17,523 nt of DNA from Bacillota bacterium (GCA_022706865.1 JAKJBT010000033.1:1-17523), one strand, 5' to 3'; shown: positions 5,362-13,884, counted from the first letter of the stretch. Made by a program: numbers and translations. Notes: a model not told the origin generated them from the sequence alone.

Positions 5362-6678
5362 ATGAATACAGCTGTTATTGGTGCCGGTTATGCAGGGTTG
5401 GTTACGGGCGGATGCCTTGCATTGCTGGGCATGAATGTGATCTGTATGGATATTGATGAGGATAAAATCAATAAATTAAGAAATGGAGTTGTTCCGATAT
5501 ATGAACCGGGCCTGGAGAGTATTATTAAAGAAAACTATAATTTGGGGAGGTTAAATTTCACAACATCTATAAAAAATGCCGTGGAAAACGCTGAAGTGAT
5601 TTTTATTGCAGTGGATACACCGCCATTGGAGGATGGTTCGGCTGACATGAAAAATGTACATCAGGCAGTACGAGATATAGCAAATCATATTGATGGTTAT
5701 AAGGTTATAGTATGTAAAAGCACTGTACCTGTAGGAACGGGACAATGGATTAAATCGGAAGTCAAAGCTGTTTTGCAGCAGAAAGGCAAATTGTATGACT
5801 TTGATGTTGTATCTAATCCGGAATTTCTGCGGGAAGGAACTGCTGTTAAGGACTTCCTGAAGCCTGACAGAATTGTGATCGGCGCTGAAAGTGAAGCAGC
5901 CGTAAATATTATGAAGAGGATATATGCAGTTCAGATTCAGTTGGATCTGCCAATGGTTGTAACTAATATAGAAACGGCTGAAATGATAAAATATGCTTCC
6001 AATGCCTTCCTGGCAACAAAAATAAGCTATATAAACGAGATAGCAGATATGTGTGATTTTTGCAATGCCGATATCAGCGTTGTATCTAAAGCAATGGGGC
6101 TGGACAGCAGAATAGGGCCGAAGTTTTTAAATCCGGGGCCGGGCTACGGAGGCAGCTGTTTTCCTAAAGATACTAAGGCCCTTGTAAATATCGGCAAGAA
6201 CCTTGGATACCTGCCTATGATTGTAAACAGCACTGTGGAGGTAAATAATAACCGGCCCGGAATAATGCTCGAAAAGATAAAAAAAACAATCGGCGATATT
6301 GAGAATAAGACAATCACAATTTTAGGAATTGCTTTCAAACCGGAAACCGATGACGTCCGGGAAGCACCTGCTGTAAATATTATAAGGATGCTTCTTGATA
6401 ATGGAGCTAAAATCAAAGCTTATGATCCTGAAGCTATGGTAAATGCGGAAAAAGCATATCCTGATCTTTCGGTTGAATACTGCAGTGATGTGTATTCGGC
6501 CTGTGAAGGCAGCGACTGTATTGTGATTGTTACTGAATGGAAGGATTTTGCCGGATTGGATTTTTTAAGGTTGAAATCTATTGTTCGCAACCCGGCTTTT
6601 GTGGATCTGAGAAACATGTATGAGCCTGACTATGTAAAAAGCTTCGGGTTCTCATATAAGGGAGTAGGGAGAAAATGA
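5362..6678 (+). CDS. ugd: UDP-glucose 6-dehydrogenase
   Basis: A 438-aa enzyme of the UDP-glucose/GDP-mannose dehydrogenase family. It oxidises UDP-glucose to UDP-glucuronate with two NAD+. Visible features are the Rossmann motif GAGYAGL near residue 7, KSTVPVGTG (119-127), VVSNPEFLREG (149-159), and the active-site loop PGYGGSCFPKD with nucleophile Cys266. The C-terminal domain includes GIAFKPETDDVREAP, typical of the UDP-binding end. Length is normal for the family. The ATG at 5362 follows AAGGAGG, 17 nt after the cotSA stop. The stop overlaps the start of the next gene (ATGA at 6675-6678), so the two are translationally coupled. The context suggests a dedicated copy for a spore-surface glycan rather than for capsule. 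Confidence 0.95.
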   Translation: MNTAVIGAGYAGLVTGGCLALLGMNVICMDIDEDKINKLRNGVVPIYEPGLESIIKENYNLGRLNFTTSIKNAVENAEVIFIAVDTPPLEDGSADMKNVHQAVRDIANHIDGYKVIVCKSTVPVGTGQWIKSEVKAVLQQKGKLYDFDVVSNPEFLREGTAVKDFLKPDRIVIGAESEAAVNIMKRIYAVQIQLDLPMVVTNIETAEMIKYASNAFLATKISYINEIADMCDFCNADISVVSKAMGLDSRIGPKFLNPGPGYGGSCFPKDTKALVNIGKNLGYLPMIVNSTVEVNNNRPGIMLEKIKKTIGDIENKTITILGIAFKPETDDVREAPAVNIIRMLLDNGAKIKAYDPEAMVNAEKAYPDLSVEYCSDVYSACEGSDCIVIVTEWKDFAGLDFLRLKSIVRNPAFVDLRNMYEPDYVKSFGFSYKGVGRK

Positions 6679-7616
6679 GTACTGTTTTGGTTACCGGAGG
6701 AGCGGGATTTATAGGCTCTCATTTGTGTGAAAAGCTTCTGGAGCTTGGATACAGGGTAGTAAACCTGGATAATTTTAATGACTTTTATGATCCGAAAATT
6801 AAGAGAAAGAATATATCGGCAGCCCTTTCAAACCGGAGATATACCCTTATTGAAGGAGATGTAAGAGACAGGAAGCTTTCAGAGAAAATATTCAATACAT
6901 TTAATATAGATACCGTAGTTCATATTGCAGCTCTTGCAGGAGTTAGAACATCCATTGGAAATCCCCTTGAGTATGTTGATGTGGATATCAAAGGAACAGT
7001 CAACCTTCTTGAATTCAGCAGAGATTTCAAAGTAAAGAAGTTTATTTTTGCATCAACGTCTTCGGTATACGGATTAAATTCTACTCCTTTTAAAGAAGAC
7101 GGCATAAAGTCGCCGATATCGCCTTATGCAGCAGCTAAGCTGGCCGGAGAACTATTTTGCAGTACCTATAATGCGCTTTATGACATACCGGTAGTATGCT
7201 TGAGGTTTTTCACAGTCTATGGTCCAAGGCAAAGGCCGGAAATGGCTGTACACTATTTTACAAGGCTGATGGATGAAGGGAAAGAGATACCTGTATGGGG
7301 AGACGGGACGAGTTCAAGGGACTACACATATATTGATGATATTATTAATGGGATAGTTGCTTCAATTTATCTCAAATGTTCATTTGAAATATTCAATCTG
7401 GGAAATTCAAACCCGATAAAGCTTAATGAGCTGATAGACTTAATAGAGCAAAAGCTTGGCAAACCTGCACGCAGAGTATATTTGCCGGTACAGAAGGGAG
7501 ATGTGGAACATACTTATGCGGACATAACAAAATCGAAAGCTGTATTGGGATACAATCCTGAAGTTTCAATTGAAGAAGGAATAGAAAGGTTCATAGATTG
7601 GTACAAGAAGCAATAA
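6675..7616 (+). CDS. NAD-dependent nucleotide-sugar epimerase (UDP-glucuronate 4-epimerase-like)
   Basis: A 313-aa extended short-chain dehydrogenase/reductase. The NAD-binding motif TGGAGFIGSHL lies at 7-17, the Ser/Thr of ASTSSVYG near 128-130, and the catalytic YxxxK is Y151 and K155 in SPYAAAKLAGE. The substrate region has LRFFTVYGPRQRPEMA and SRDYTYIDD, typical of the family that includes UDP-glucuronate and UDP-glucose 4-epimerases. It overlaps the dehydrogenase stop by 4 nt (ATGA). Because it is coupled to a UDP-glucuronate-making enzyme, conversion to UDP-galacturonate is the best guess. A UDP-GlcNAc or UDP-glucose epimerase cannot be excluded from sequence alone. It is the last gene of the cotSA operon. 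Confidence 0.88.
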   Translation: MSTVLVTGGAGFIGSHLCEKLLELGYRVVNLDNFNDFYDPKIKRKNISAALSNRRYTLIEGDVRDRKLSEKIFNTFNIDTVVHIAALAGVRTSIGNPLEYVDVDIKGTVNLLEFSRDFKVKKFIFASTSSVYGLNSTPFKEDGIKSPISPYAAAKLAGELFCSTYNALYDIPVVCLRFFTVYGPRQRPEMAVHYFTRLMDEGKEIPVWGDGTSSRDYTYIDDIINGIVASIYLKCSFEIFNLGNSNPIKLNELIDLIEQKLGKPARRVYLPVQKGDVEHTYADITKSKAVLGYNPEVSIEEGIERFIDWYKKQ

Positions 7617-7716
7617 TACGCCCAATTTTAGGCGAAAAGGGAATTAAATAAGGATAACACTGAAAACACTGAAACTCACTGAATACACGGCGTGTGATAG
7701 TTTTTGAAACATGGAT

Positions 7717-7801
7717 AACGAGCGGCAATGAAGTGATTATCGAAGTTCTCTGCTGCAGCCCGCAGGAATCAGTGGAACATCTGTGTTTAGTGCTGCTCGT
7801 T
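7717..7801 (+). other. Large inverted-repeat structure between the epimerase and thiolase genes
   Basis: AACGAGCGGCA (7717-7727) pairs with TGCTGCTCGTT (7791-7801) over 11 positions with one G-U pair. This closes a 63-nt interior that contains a further TGATT/AATCA pair and a small CTGC/GCAG hairpin. TTTCT follows. It could be a large terminator for the epimerase operon or a structured leader of the thiolase gene. It matches no RNA family that I recognise. The rest of 7617-7894 has three CACTGAA words (7658-7683) and a short palindrome at 7685-7695. Confidence 0.4.
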
Positions 7802-7844
7802 TTCTAAGTAACATAGGACTGAAACAAATTTGGCATGAAAGTTG

Positions 7845-7877
7845 CAATGTATTGATACGAATAGTAATAATACATTG
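7845..7877 (+). promoter_or_regulatory. Inverted repeat directly before the thiolase ribosome binding site
   Basis: CAATGTATT (7845-7853) and AATACATTG (7869-7877) form a perfect 9-bp inverted repeat with a 15-nt spacer. It abuts the GAGGAGG site of the thiolase gene. It could be an operator or an mRNA hairpin that limits ribosome access. A TTGCAA-N17-TAATAA promoter-like pair overlaps it (7843-7871), but a transcript from there would start at the ribosome binding site, so I doubt that promoter. Confidence 0.45.
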
Positions 7878-7894
7878 AGGAGGTATTAAACACA

Positions 7895-9070
7895 ATGAGA
7901 GAAGTTGTTATCGTAAGTGGGGCAAGAACGGCAATAGGTAATTTCAACGGCAGTCTGGCAGGAGTTTCCGCAGTAGACCTTGGAGTGACTGCAGTCAAAG
8001 AGGCAATCAAAAGAGCAGGAATCACGCCCGAAATGGTGGACGATACCATCATGGGATGTATTCTTCAGGCAGGCCTTGGCCAGGGAGTGGCACGGCAGGT
8101 AGCTGTGAAGTCAGGGATACCGGTTGAAAAGCCTGCTTATACAATAAACATGATATGCGGTTCGGGCTTGAGGGCTGTACAGATTGCTGCCCAGCAGATA
8201 ATATCCGGGGAATGTGACATTGTTGTTGCGGGCGGAACTGAGAACATGAGTGCAGCTCCTTATTTGCTCAGAAATGCCAGAACAGGCTATAGAATGGGTC
8301 ACGGAGAAATAATAGATTCAATGATATACGACTCCCTCACTGATGTATTTAACAATTACCATATGGGCATTACTGCCGAAAACCTGGCGGAAAAATATAA
8401 TATAACAAGAGAAGAGCAGGATGCTTTTGCTGCTTCCAGCCAGAACAAAGCCGAGGCAGCTATTAAGGAAGGCAAATTCAAGGAGGAGATAGTTCCCGTA
8501 GTCATTCCTTCTAAAAAGGGTGATATTGTGGTTGATACCGACGAATTCCCAAGAGCGGGAGTAACCGCAGAAGCCTTGGCGAAGCTGAGGCCTGCGTTTA
8601 AGAAGGATGGTACGGTTACAGCCGGAAACGCATCAGGTATAAATGACGGTGCAGCGGCATTGGTCGTAATGGCAGCGGATAAAGCGGAAGAGCTCGGTTT
8701 AAAGCCTCTTGCAAGAATAGCAGGATATGCATCTGCCGGAGTGGATCCAAGCATAATGGGTATAGGACCGGTTAAAGCAGTAAAGAAAGCTTTGGAGAGA
8801 GCAAACCTCAAGCTGGAGGATATAGACCTTATCGAATCCAATGAGGCTTTTGCAGCTCAGTCTATTGCAGTGGCAAGGGATCTGGGCTTTGACATGAACA
8901 AGGTGAATGTCAACGGAGGAGCAATTGCTCTTGGTCATCCGGTGGGAGCCAGCGGCGCAAGGATACTGGTAACGCTTCTTTATGAGATGAAGAGAAGAAA
9001 CGTGAAAAAAGGCCTTGCAACCTTATGTATCGGCGGAGGTATGGGTACCGCACTCGTAGTAGAGATGTAG
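7895..9070 (+). CDS. thlA: Acetyl-CoA C-acetyltransferase (biosynthetic thiolase)
   Basis: A 391-aa thiolase that condenses two acetyl-CoA to acetoacetyl-CoA in the cytosol. All three catalytic positions are present: Cys88 in NMICGSGL, His348 in [14 protein letters not shown] and Cys378 in LCIGGGMG. Length equals that of clostridial ThlA and Zoogloea PhbA (about 392). NEAFAAQS is also as expected. The ATG at 7895 follows GAGGAGGT. It is followed after 23 nt by an SDR reductase gene in the same direction, which suggests an acetoacetyl-CoA to 3-hydroxybutyryl-CoA module. No crotonase, butyryl-CoA dehydrogenase or PHA synthase gene is next to it. Confidence 0.95.
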   Translation: MREVVIVSGARTAIGNFNGSLAGVSAVDLGVTAVKEAIKRAGITPEMVDDTIMGCILQAGLGQGVARQVAVKSGIPVEKPAYTINMICGSGLRAVQIAAQQIISGECDIVVAGGTENMSAAPYLLRNARTGYRMGHGEIIDSMIYDSLTDVFNNYHMGITAENLAEKYNITREEQDAFAASSQNKAEAAIKEGKFKEEIVPVVIPSKKGDIVVDTDEFPRAGVTAEALAKLRPAFKKDGTVTAGNASGINDGAAALVVMAADKAEELGLKPLARIAGYASAGVDPSIMGIGPVKAVKKALERANLKLEDIDLIESNEAFAAQSIAVARDLGFDMNKVNVNGGAIALGHPVGASGARILVTLLYEMKRRNVKKGLATLCIGGGMGTALVVEM

Positions 9071-9093
9071 TATACATAAAAGGAGGAAAATAT

Positions 9094-9834
9094 ATGAGGC
9101 TTAAGGATAAAGTAGCCATAGTCACAGGTTCTACAAAAGGGATAGGCAAGGAGACCGCAATGGTCTTTGCCCGGGAAGGCGCAAAGGTAGTGATTTGCGG
9201 TACACGCGAAGATGCAATAAAAGAAGTTACAGAGGAGATCAAGTCAAAGGGAGCTGAGGCTCTGGGCTTCAAGGTAGACGTCAGCAACAGGGCACAGGTT
9301 GATGAAATGGTTGCGGAAGTTAAGAAGGCTTGGGGCAGAATAGACATACTTGTTAACAATGCAGGCATAACAGCTGATGCAATGCTTAAGAAGATGACGG
9401 AAGAGCAGTTCGACAAAGTTATTAATATCAACCTGAAGGGCGTATACAACTGTGCCCAGGCTGTACTTGACACAATGACGGAGCAGGGAAGCGGCGTAAT
9501 ACTCAATGCTTCATCCGTAGTAGGGATATATGGAAACATTGGCCAGACAAACTATGCAGCTGCCAAATGGGGAGTTATAGGTATGACAAAGACTTGGGCA
9601 AAGGAGCTTGGAAGAAAGGGTATCAGGGTAAATGCAGTTGCTCCCGGCTTTATAATGACTCCCATGCTTGAGACTGTTCCTCAAAAGGTTCTGGATTCAA
9701 TCAGTGAAAAAACCCCCATGCAGAGGCTCGGTAAGCCGGAGGATATTGCAAATGCATATCTGTTCCTTGCATCAGATGAAGCAAGCTTCATAACAGGAAC
9801 TGTGCTTTCGGTAGACGGAGGGCTTGTAATCTAA
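9094..9834 (+). CDS. fabG: SDR reductase: 3-oxoacyl-ACP / acetoacetyl-CoA reductase
   Basis: A 246-aa classical short-chain dehydrogenase. It has the NADP(H) motif TGSTKGIG at 11-18, NNAG at 88-91, Asn111 in NINLKG, and the catalytic triad Ser141, Tyr154 and Lys158 within SSVVGIYGNIGQTNYAAAK. The C-terminal TGTVLSVDGG is typical of FabG and PhaB. The ATG at 9094 follows AAAAGGAGG; longer in-frame readings overlap the thiolase. It may serve fatty acid synthesis (FabG) or, given the thiolase directly upstream, reduce acetoacetyl-CoA to (R)-3-hydroxybutyryl-CoA (PhaB-like). Sequence alone does not decide; the neighbour favours the CoA role. A large hairpin ends the operon. Confidence 0.9.
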   Translation: MRLKDKVAIVTGSTKGIGKETAMVFAREGAKVVICGTREDAIKEVTEEIKSKGAEALGFKVDVSNRAQVDEMVAEVKKAWGRIDILVNNAGITADAMLKKMTEEQFDKVININLKGVYNCAQAVLDTMTEQGSGVILNASSVVGIYGNIGQTNYAAAKWGVIGMTKTWAKELGRKGIRVNAVAPGFIMTPMLETVPQKVLDSISEKTPMQRLGKPEDIANAYLFLASDEASFITGTVLSVDGGLVI

Positions 9835-9847
9835 TTTACATAAAAAA

Positions 9848-9908
9848 GGACACGGGAACGTTTCGCGTGTCTCACATTAAGTGAGACAGGAGAAACGTCC
9901 CCGTGTCC
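9848..9908. repeat. 61-nt hairpin repeat, likely also a bidirectional terminator
   Basis: Outer arms 9848-9864 and 9892-9908 pair over 17 positions with a single mismatch. Inner arms 9868-9875 and 9881-9888 pair over 8 bp around loop ATTAA. The reverse complement of the right half recurs near 14533-14558 with 25 of 26 bases identical. It lies between the convergent fabG and YcdB-type genes. The GGACACGGGGACGTTTC type of sequence resembles REP-like elements that I recall from other clostridial genomes. Confidence 0.7.
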
Positions 9909-9918
9909 GTCTCTGGTT

Positions 9919-12141
9919 CTACTCTGCCTTAGGCATTATTGCCGGAGCATCCAATGCCGGCATTATTGCTGGTGTCCCTATGGTTGGTTCTGATGATTTC
10001 GGGGCTTTATCCACCTTAAGATAGCTGGCAAGCATCCCTGCTGTTTCCGATTTTGTAAGCTCCAAACCCGGTATGAAGCTGCCTGCAGAAGTGTCAACGA
10101 TTCCCAATGCTGCTGCAATTGCAGCATAGCCTTTGTTTTCTGCTGTGATACTTGCGGCATCCTTGAGATTGAGGCTGAATATACCGCTTAAGTCGGCTAC
10201 AAAGCCTACACCCAGTGCATTAACTGTCATTTTGGACGCTTCCATTCTTGTGATGCAGGCCTCCGGTTTTTTGTCATTTCTGGACAGTATGTTCTGGCTT
10301 ATGGCGTTTTCATAGTACATGTCGTATTCACTGCTGTCGCTTGCTGCATAGGGGATAGGATAATAATCCGGTTGGGTTGCTTTCATAAGAAGCTTAACAA
10401 ATTCTTTTTGGGTTATTTTTGTATCCGGTTTGAACTTGTCTTCGGTGGAATCAATTATTCCCAGTTCAACAAGAAGCTTGATATCGTTTTCATATTTATG
10501 TCCTTCTATGTCGGTGAAGGATACCTTTTTGAATTCTCTGACAGGTTTCCCGCTATAGTCTATAAACTGGCCGCTCCTGGCATCTATCATGCCGTAATAG
10601 TCATCCAGCATGTAAGCAAGCTTTATTTCCGTACTGTCATTAAACTTGTTGTAATTATATACCCTTATATACTTAAGCATAAGGTCATGCTTTGCATACA
10701 GCAGCTTATAAGCGTCTTCCAGGCTTATTACACCTTCTGCGCTCGGGAAGTCCAGCTCCTGCCAGTTCATGGAGAAGTTTATTATTTCTCCAGTATAAGC
10801 ACTTACTGTTATGGTCATGTTGTTGAAGGGAACAGAGATACCGTTCTCTTTCCTGATATAGTTAATATTGTAACTGGATACATTCTGAGGGTCTACATAT
10901 ATGTCATAATAGAGATCCCTATATTCAGAGGTATTGAATTTGACTGGCTGAATTTCTTTAAGAAATTTTTCAGCTATTTCCCTGCACTGTTCCTTTGTGT
11001 ACTTATGAACGCGTCCTGCCTTGTATTCATTTTCGCTGTTGCTTATGTTAAAGCTTCTGACTTCGCCGGTAACGGCATCCACTGTTCCGTATAGATAGCT
11101 GTATGTGTTTTTCTCCTTGTCAATATAGCTCCAGCTGATGCTCCAGACTGCATTTTCATTATTATTGCCGCCGTAAAGGCTTGAATTATCCATATTGTAT
11201 TTACCGTCGACAGGCAGATATTTTTTAAGCTGTTCTACAGCTCTTTCCAAACTTATATACTTGCTGGAATCGTCAATCACCTTCTGCTCCTCGGGAGTAA
11301 GCACAACACCTGCCGCAGCGGTATCGCCGCCCATTGCAGACCTTTCCATTAATCCGTAATAAGGCTGGGTCATTATCTCACCGGTAATAGCATCAATACG
11401 CTGGTTTGCATTCTTCTGATTGTATACCAGTATCAGCTTGGGATCCCTTGAATTGTTAGGATATATCATCTGATAGGCCAGCTCAATACCGAGCTTTTCT
11501 TCAAATATCTTCTTTGCCGCATCCGCACTTATTGCTTTTGCAGAGTCGGGAATAGGTATTACCGTATCCCAATCCAGGTTGAAGCTTCTTACCTCCAGTG
11601 TGTTTTTGTCTACCTGTACCTGTATCATATTATCCTGAAAGTCTATTCCCTTTATCTTTCTTATGAAATTAAAGTTATATGAATCGCTGCTGTAATAGGA
11701 TCGGTAGATATTATCCCAGTATTCGTCCATAAGCTCCGTATCTTTGAATTTGTCAGGATGGAGCCTGCCGGCCAGAGCTTCGGCTACCTTCAAAGCTTCT
11801 TCCCTGGTGTACTTTGGAATTTTGTTTAAAGGCTGCGGCATGTTCTTCCATTGATACATATTTATTATTTCCCCTGTTGCCGCATCAACGGTAATACTCA
11901 TGCTCGATTTGCTTCCCTCCTTGGCATTCCAGTTCAGGTACCACAGCTTTCTGCCGAATTTTGTTTCTGTATAACTGCTGCTGAAGTCATGATTTGTGGT
12001 ATCAAAGTCAAAAGCAGTTTTGGCAATTTCCAATGCCTTTTTAAGATCCAGATTACTATTCTCAGCAGCGGTCACCGGTCCTGTAAGCAGGATGCCTATA
12101 AGCACTGCAGTCAGCGTAATAATGGATACTATCCTTTTCAT
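9919..12141 (-). CDS. Secreted YcdB/YcdC-PepSY repeat protein with C-terminal SLH domains
   Basis: A 740-aa exported protein. A signal peptide covers about residues 1-26 (KR, hydrophobic core, then PVTAAENS). Two homologous halves follow (about 30-270 and 290-530). Each has a helical opening, PepSY-like strands ending in VDAATGEI or VDAVTGEV, a KYTREEA/KYTKEQC helix, and an INYIRK or FNFIRK strand with a second TGEI-type end. This fits the YcdB/YcdC repeat family of Firmicutes surface proteins, of unclear function. Residues 542-708 contain three SLH-like repeats (FTDIEGHKYENDI, KFKPDTKITQKEF and similar), which usually bind pyruvylated secondary cell-wall polymer. The tail carries two PAIMP repeats. 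AAGGGAGAT precedes the ATG. There is no recognisable enzyme motif. A terminator separates it from rluF upstream. Confidence 0.88.
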   Translation of the reverse strand: MKRIVSIITLTAVLIGILLTGPVTAAENSNLDLKKALEIAKTAFDFDTTNHDFSSSYTETKFGRKLWYLNWNAKEGSKSSMSITVDAATGEIINMYQWKNMPQPLNKIPKYTREEALKVAEALAGRLHPDKFKDTELMDEYWDNIYRSYYSSDSYNFNFIRKIKGIDFQDNMIQVQVDKNTLEVRSFNLDWDTVIPIPDSAKAISADAAKKIFEEKLGIELAYQMIYPNNSRDPKLILVYNQKNANQRIDAITGEIMTQPYYGLMERSAMGGDTAAAGVVLTPEEQKVIDDSSKYISLERAVEQLKKYLPVDGKYNMDNSSLYGGNNNENAVWSISWSYIDKEKNTYSYLYGTVDAVTGEVRSFNISNSENEYKAGRVHKYTKEQCREIAEKFLKEIQPVKFNTSEYRDLYYDIYVDPQNVSSYNINYIRKENGISVPFNNMTITVSAYTGEIINFSMNWQELDFPSAEGVISLEDAYKLLYAKHDLMLKYIRVYNYNKFNDSTEIKLAYMLDDYYGMIDARSGQFIDYSGKPVREFKKVSFTDIEGHKYENDIKLLVELGIIDSTEDKFKPDTKITQKEFVKLLMKATQPDYYPIPYAASDSSEYDMYYENAISQNILSRNDKKPEACITRMEASKMTVNALGVGFVADLSGIFSLNLKDAASITAENKGYAAIAAALGIVDTSAGSFIPGLELTKSETAGMLASYLKVDKAPKSSEPTIGTPAIMPALDAPAIMPKAE

Positions 12142-12194
12142 ATTTATCTCCCTTTCATAGCTTATTTGAATTTATACAACTTTGACTGCCAATA

Positions 12195-12234
12195 ATTAAT
12201 AAAAGTTCCGGCAAAACGATGATCCCGGAGGAAC
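12195..12234 (-). terminator. Rho-independent terminator of rluF (- strand)
   Basis: On the - strand a stem of GTTC, a 2-nt bulge and CCGG (12234-12225) pairs with CCGGAAC (12211-12205), followed by TTTTATTAATT. It lies directly after the rluF stop at 12238 and before the YcdB-type gene, which therefore probably has its own promoter. Confidence 0.65.
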
Positions 12235-12237
12235 ATT

Positions 12238-12984
12238 TTATCTGGAGGCCTCTTCGGTCTTCACTGATTCTGCAACAAGCTTGTTGATTGTATTGAGCTC
12301 ATGGCTTGTCAGATATCTCCATCTTCCTTCCGGAAGTGAACCGAGCTTAACGTTCATAATCCTTATCCGCTTCAATTTCACCACTTCATAGCCGAATACC
12401 TCACACATCCTTCTGATCTGCCTGTTCATCCCTTCTGTAAGGATTATCCTGAACACATACCTGGATATCCGGGATACCTTGCACTTTTTTGTTACAGTTC
12501 CCAGAATCCTGACACCCTTTGACATGGATTCGATAAAATCTGGAGTAACAGGTTTGTCTACCGTCACTATGTATTCTTTCTCATGATTGTTGCCTGCCCG
12601 AAGTATCTTATTTACTATATCACCATCACTTGTGAGGAAGATCAGGCCTTCCGATTCTTTGTCAAGCCTTCCTACCGGGAATATCCTTTTAGGGAAGTTG
12701 ATGAAGTCTATGATATTGTCTTTTTCCCTTCTGTCCGTAGTACACACAATTCCGGGAGGCTTATTGAAGGCAATATAGACCGGAGGAGCTTTGGGAGAGA
12801 GTTTTTTACCTTCCAGCTTTACAATATCCCCGGGATATACCTTGCTGCCGATGGAAGCCTTCTTGCCGTTTATAGTGACCCTTCCCTGCCTGATAAGCTC
12901 ATCAGCCTCCCTGCGGGAGCACAAACCCTTCTCGCTTATGTATTTGTTGATTCGGATACTGCAATCGTGATCTTCGCTTTTCAT
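12238..12984 (-). CDS. rluF: 23S rRNA pseudouridine synthase, RluF type
   Basis: A 248-aa RNA-modifying enzyme of the RsuA/RluB/E/F family. An S4 RNA-binding domain occupies about 10-65 ([20 protein letters not shown]). The catalytic domain has the motif [10 protein letters not shown] with nucleophile Asp108. [15 protein letters not shown] and [21 protein letters not shown] are characteristic of the RluF branch, which in E. coli modifies U2604 of 23S r[23 protein letters not shown] also fits RluF better than RluB. The ATG at 12984 has AAAGGG about 10 nt upstream. It ends in its own terminator, so it looks monocistronic. The exact target uridine in this organism is inferred. Confidence 0.9.
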   Translation of the reverse strand: MKSEDHDCSIRINKYISEKGLCSRREADELIRQGRVTINGKKASIGSKVYPGDIVKLEGKKLSPKAPPVYIAFNKPPGIVCTTDRREKDNIIDFINFPKRIFPVGRLDKESEGLIFLTSDGDIVNKILRAGNNHEKEYIVTVDKPVTPDFIESMSKGVRILGTVTKKCKVSRISRYVFRIILTEGMNRQIRRMCEVFGYEVVKLKRIRIMNVKLGSLPEGRWRYLTSHELNTINKLVAESVKTEEASR

Positions 12985-13043
12985 AATATAATGCCCTTTC
13001 TGCTTTTTGCATGGCAGCTCAGCAGCCCCGTGCCTTTATTTAT

Positions 13044-13072
13044 ATTTTACTTATATATGGTAAATTAATCAA
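13044..13072 (-). promoter_or_regulatory. Sigma-A promoter of rluF
   Basis: On the - strand TTGATT (13072-13067), a 17-nt spacer and TAAAAT (13049-13044) give good -35 and -10 boxes, about 60 nt upstream of the rluF ATG. Confidence 0.55.
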
Positions 13073-13089
13073 TTCATGTGCATTTAATA

Positions 13090-13117
13090 TTGAATAGATA
13101 AAAAGAAATTGTAAATA
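13090..13117 (+). promoter_or_regulatory. Possible sigma-A promoter of the gene at 13188
   Basis: TTGAAT (13090-13095), 16-nt spacer, TAAATA (13112-13117). The region is very AT-rich, so chance matches are likely. Confidence 0.3.
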
Positions 13118-13187
13118 ATTAGATATATAGGAAAAAGGGTTCAGGAGTTCATTAAATTTCCTTGAAAGGTCTTGTGGAGGTGCGAAC

Positions 13188-13853
13188 ATGAGAAAAAGTG
13201 CAGATGGCAAAGGAAATCTGAAAATTGCAGACGACAGCAAGACTCCTTCAGAGATATACAGCATTATATTGCGGGGTGTTATCAGCACCTTGAGGACAAT
13301 TTTTTTGAACTATTATGTCTCGGAGAATATCGAGGCACTTATGAGGTATATTAATGAAAAGAAGATAATAAGCTCTGCGGAGTATAAAAGGCTTTTATAT
13401 GAGGCAAAGGATTTTTATCCTGTCATTGTCTGCGCATTGTTCATCAATCCATTAAAAAAGCATACGAAGAATTTCAAGAGCGTGATTATTGATAATCCGT
13501 CCAAACAGGCGCTATTCAATGAGATTAACGAAGAATTAAACAAATTTTTCAATGATTGGCTCTGCGATGTGGAGATAGATCCGCTGCTGTTTTTCCGGCT
13601 TTCCACAGCTTATGGAAAACCTTTCAGCCTTGACCTCGCAATAAAACAACAGCTTGCAGCTGTGCTTACACCAATAGAAGAAAGGATTCTAAAGCTCCAG
13701 ATAACAGAGATCGTTGCTTTGTATACCATAGAGCAGGTTGCAACACATTTAGGCCTTGCAGGACTTGATTATATTGATTATGTAAAAATACATGAAAGTA
13801 AAGATAAACATAGCGGAGAAGAAATTGTATCGATACAATATAACAGAAACTAA
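13188..13853 (+). CDS. Hypothetical protein, 221 aa
   Basis: Not recognised. The ATG at 13188 follows GTGGAGGTG with good spacing, and codon use matches the neighbours, so the gene is convincing. The protein is mostly helical and soluble by eye, with no signal peptide or clear membrane segment; the most hydrophobic stretch is DFYPVIVCALFINPL. Aromatic-rich stretches such as FFNDWLCDVEIDPLLFFRL and an LTPIEERILKLQITEIVALY helix are present. There is no Cys cluster, no nucleotide-binding loop and no helix-turn-helix that I can name with confidence. It stands alone, divergent from rluF and followed after 110 nt by an independently promoted transporter gene. Confidence 0.75.
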   Translation: MRKSADGKGNLKIADDSKTPSEIYSIILRGVISTLRTIFLNYYVSENIEALMRYINEKKIISSAEYKRLLYEAKDFYPVIVCALFINPLKKHTKNFKSVIIDNPSKQALFNEINEELNKFFNDWLCDVEIDPLLFFRLSTAYGKPFSLDLAIKQQLAAVLTPIEERILKLQITEIVALYTIEQVATHLGLAGLDYIDYVKIHESKDKHSGEEIVSIQYNRN

Positions 13854-13884
13854 ATAAACAGTGCGTTAAATTACCGATTCCGTA

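Noticed and set aside
7658..7683. Three CACTGAA words at 9- and 10-nt steps
   Set aside because: Too short and too few to call an iteron or binding array; left as a possible chance repeat.
10372..11094. A 240-codon open frame on the + strand inside the YcdB-type gene
   Set aside because: It lies wholly antisense to a convincing gene, has no good ribosome binding site and reads as low-complexity hydrophobic peptide; it is a shadow of the real frame.
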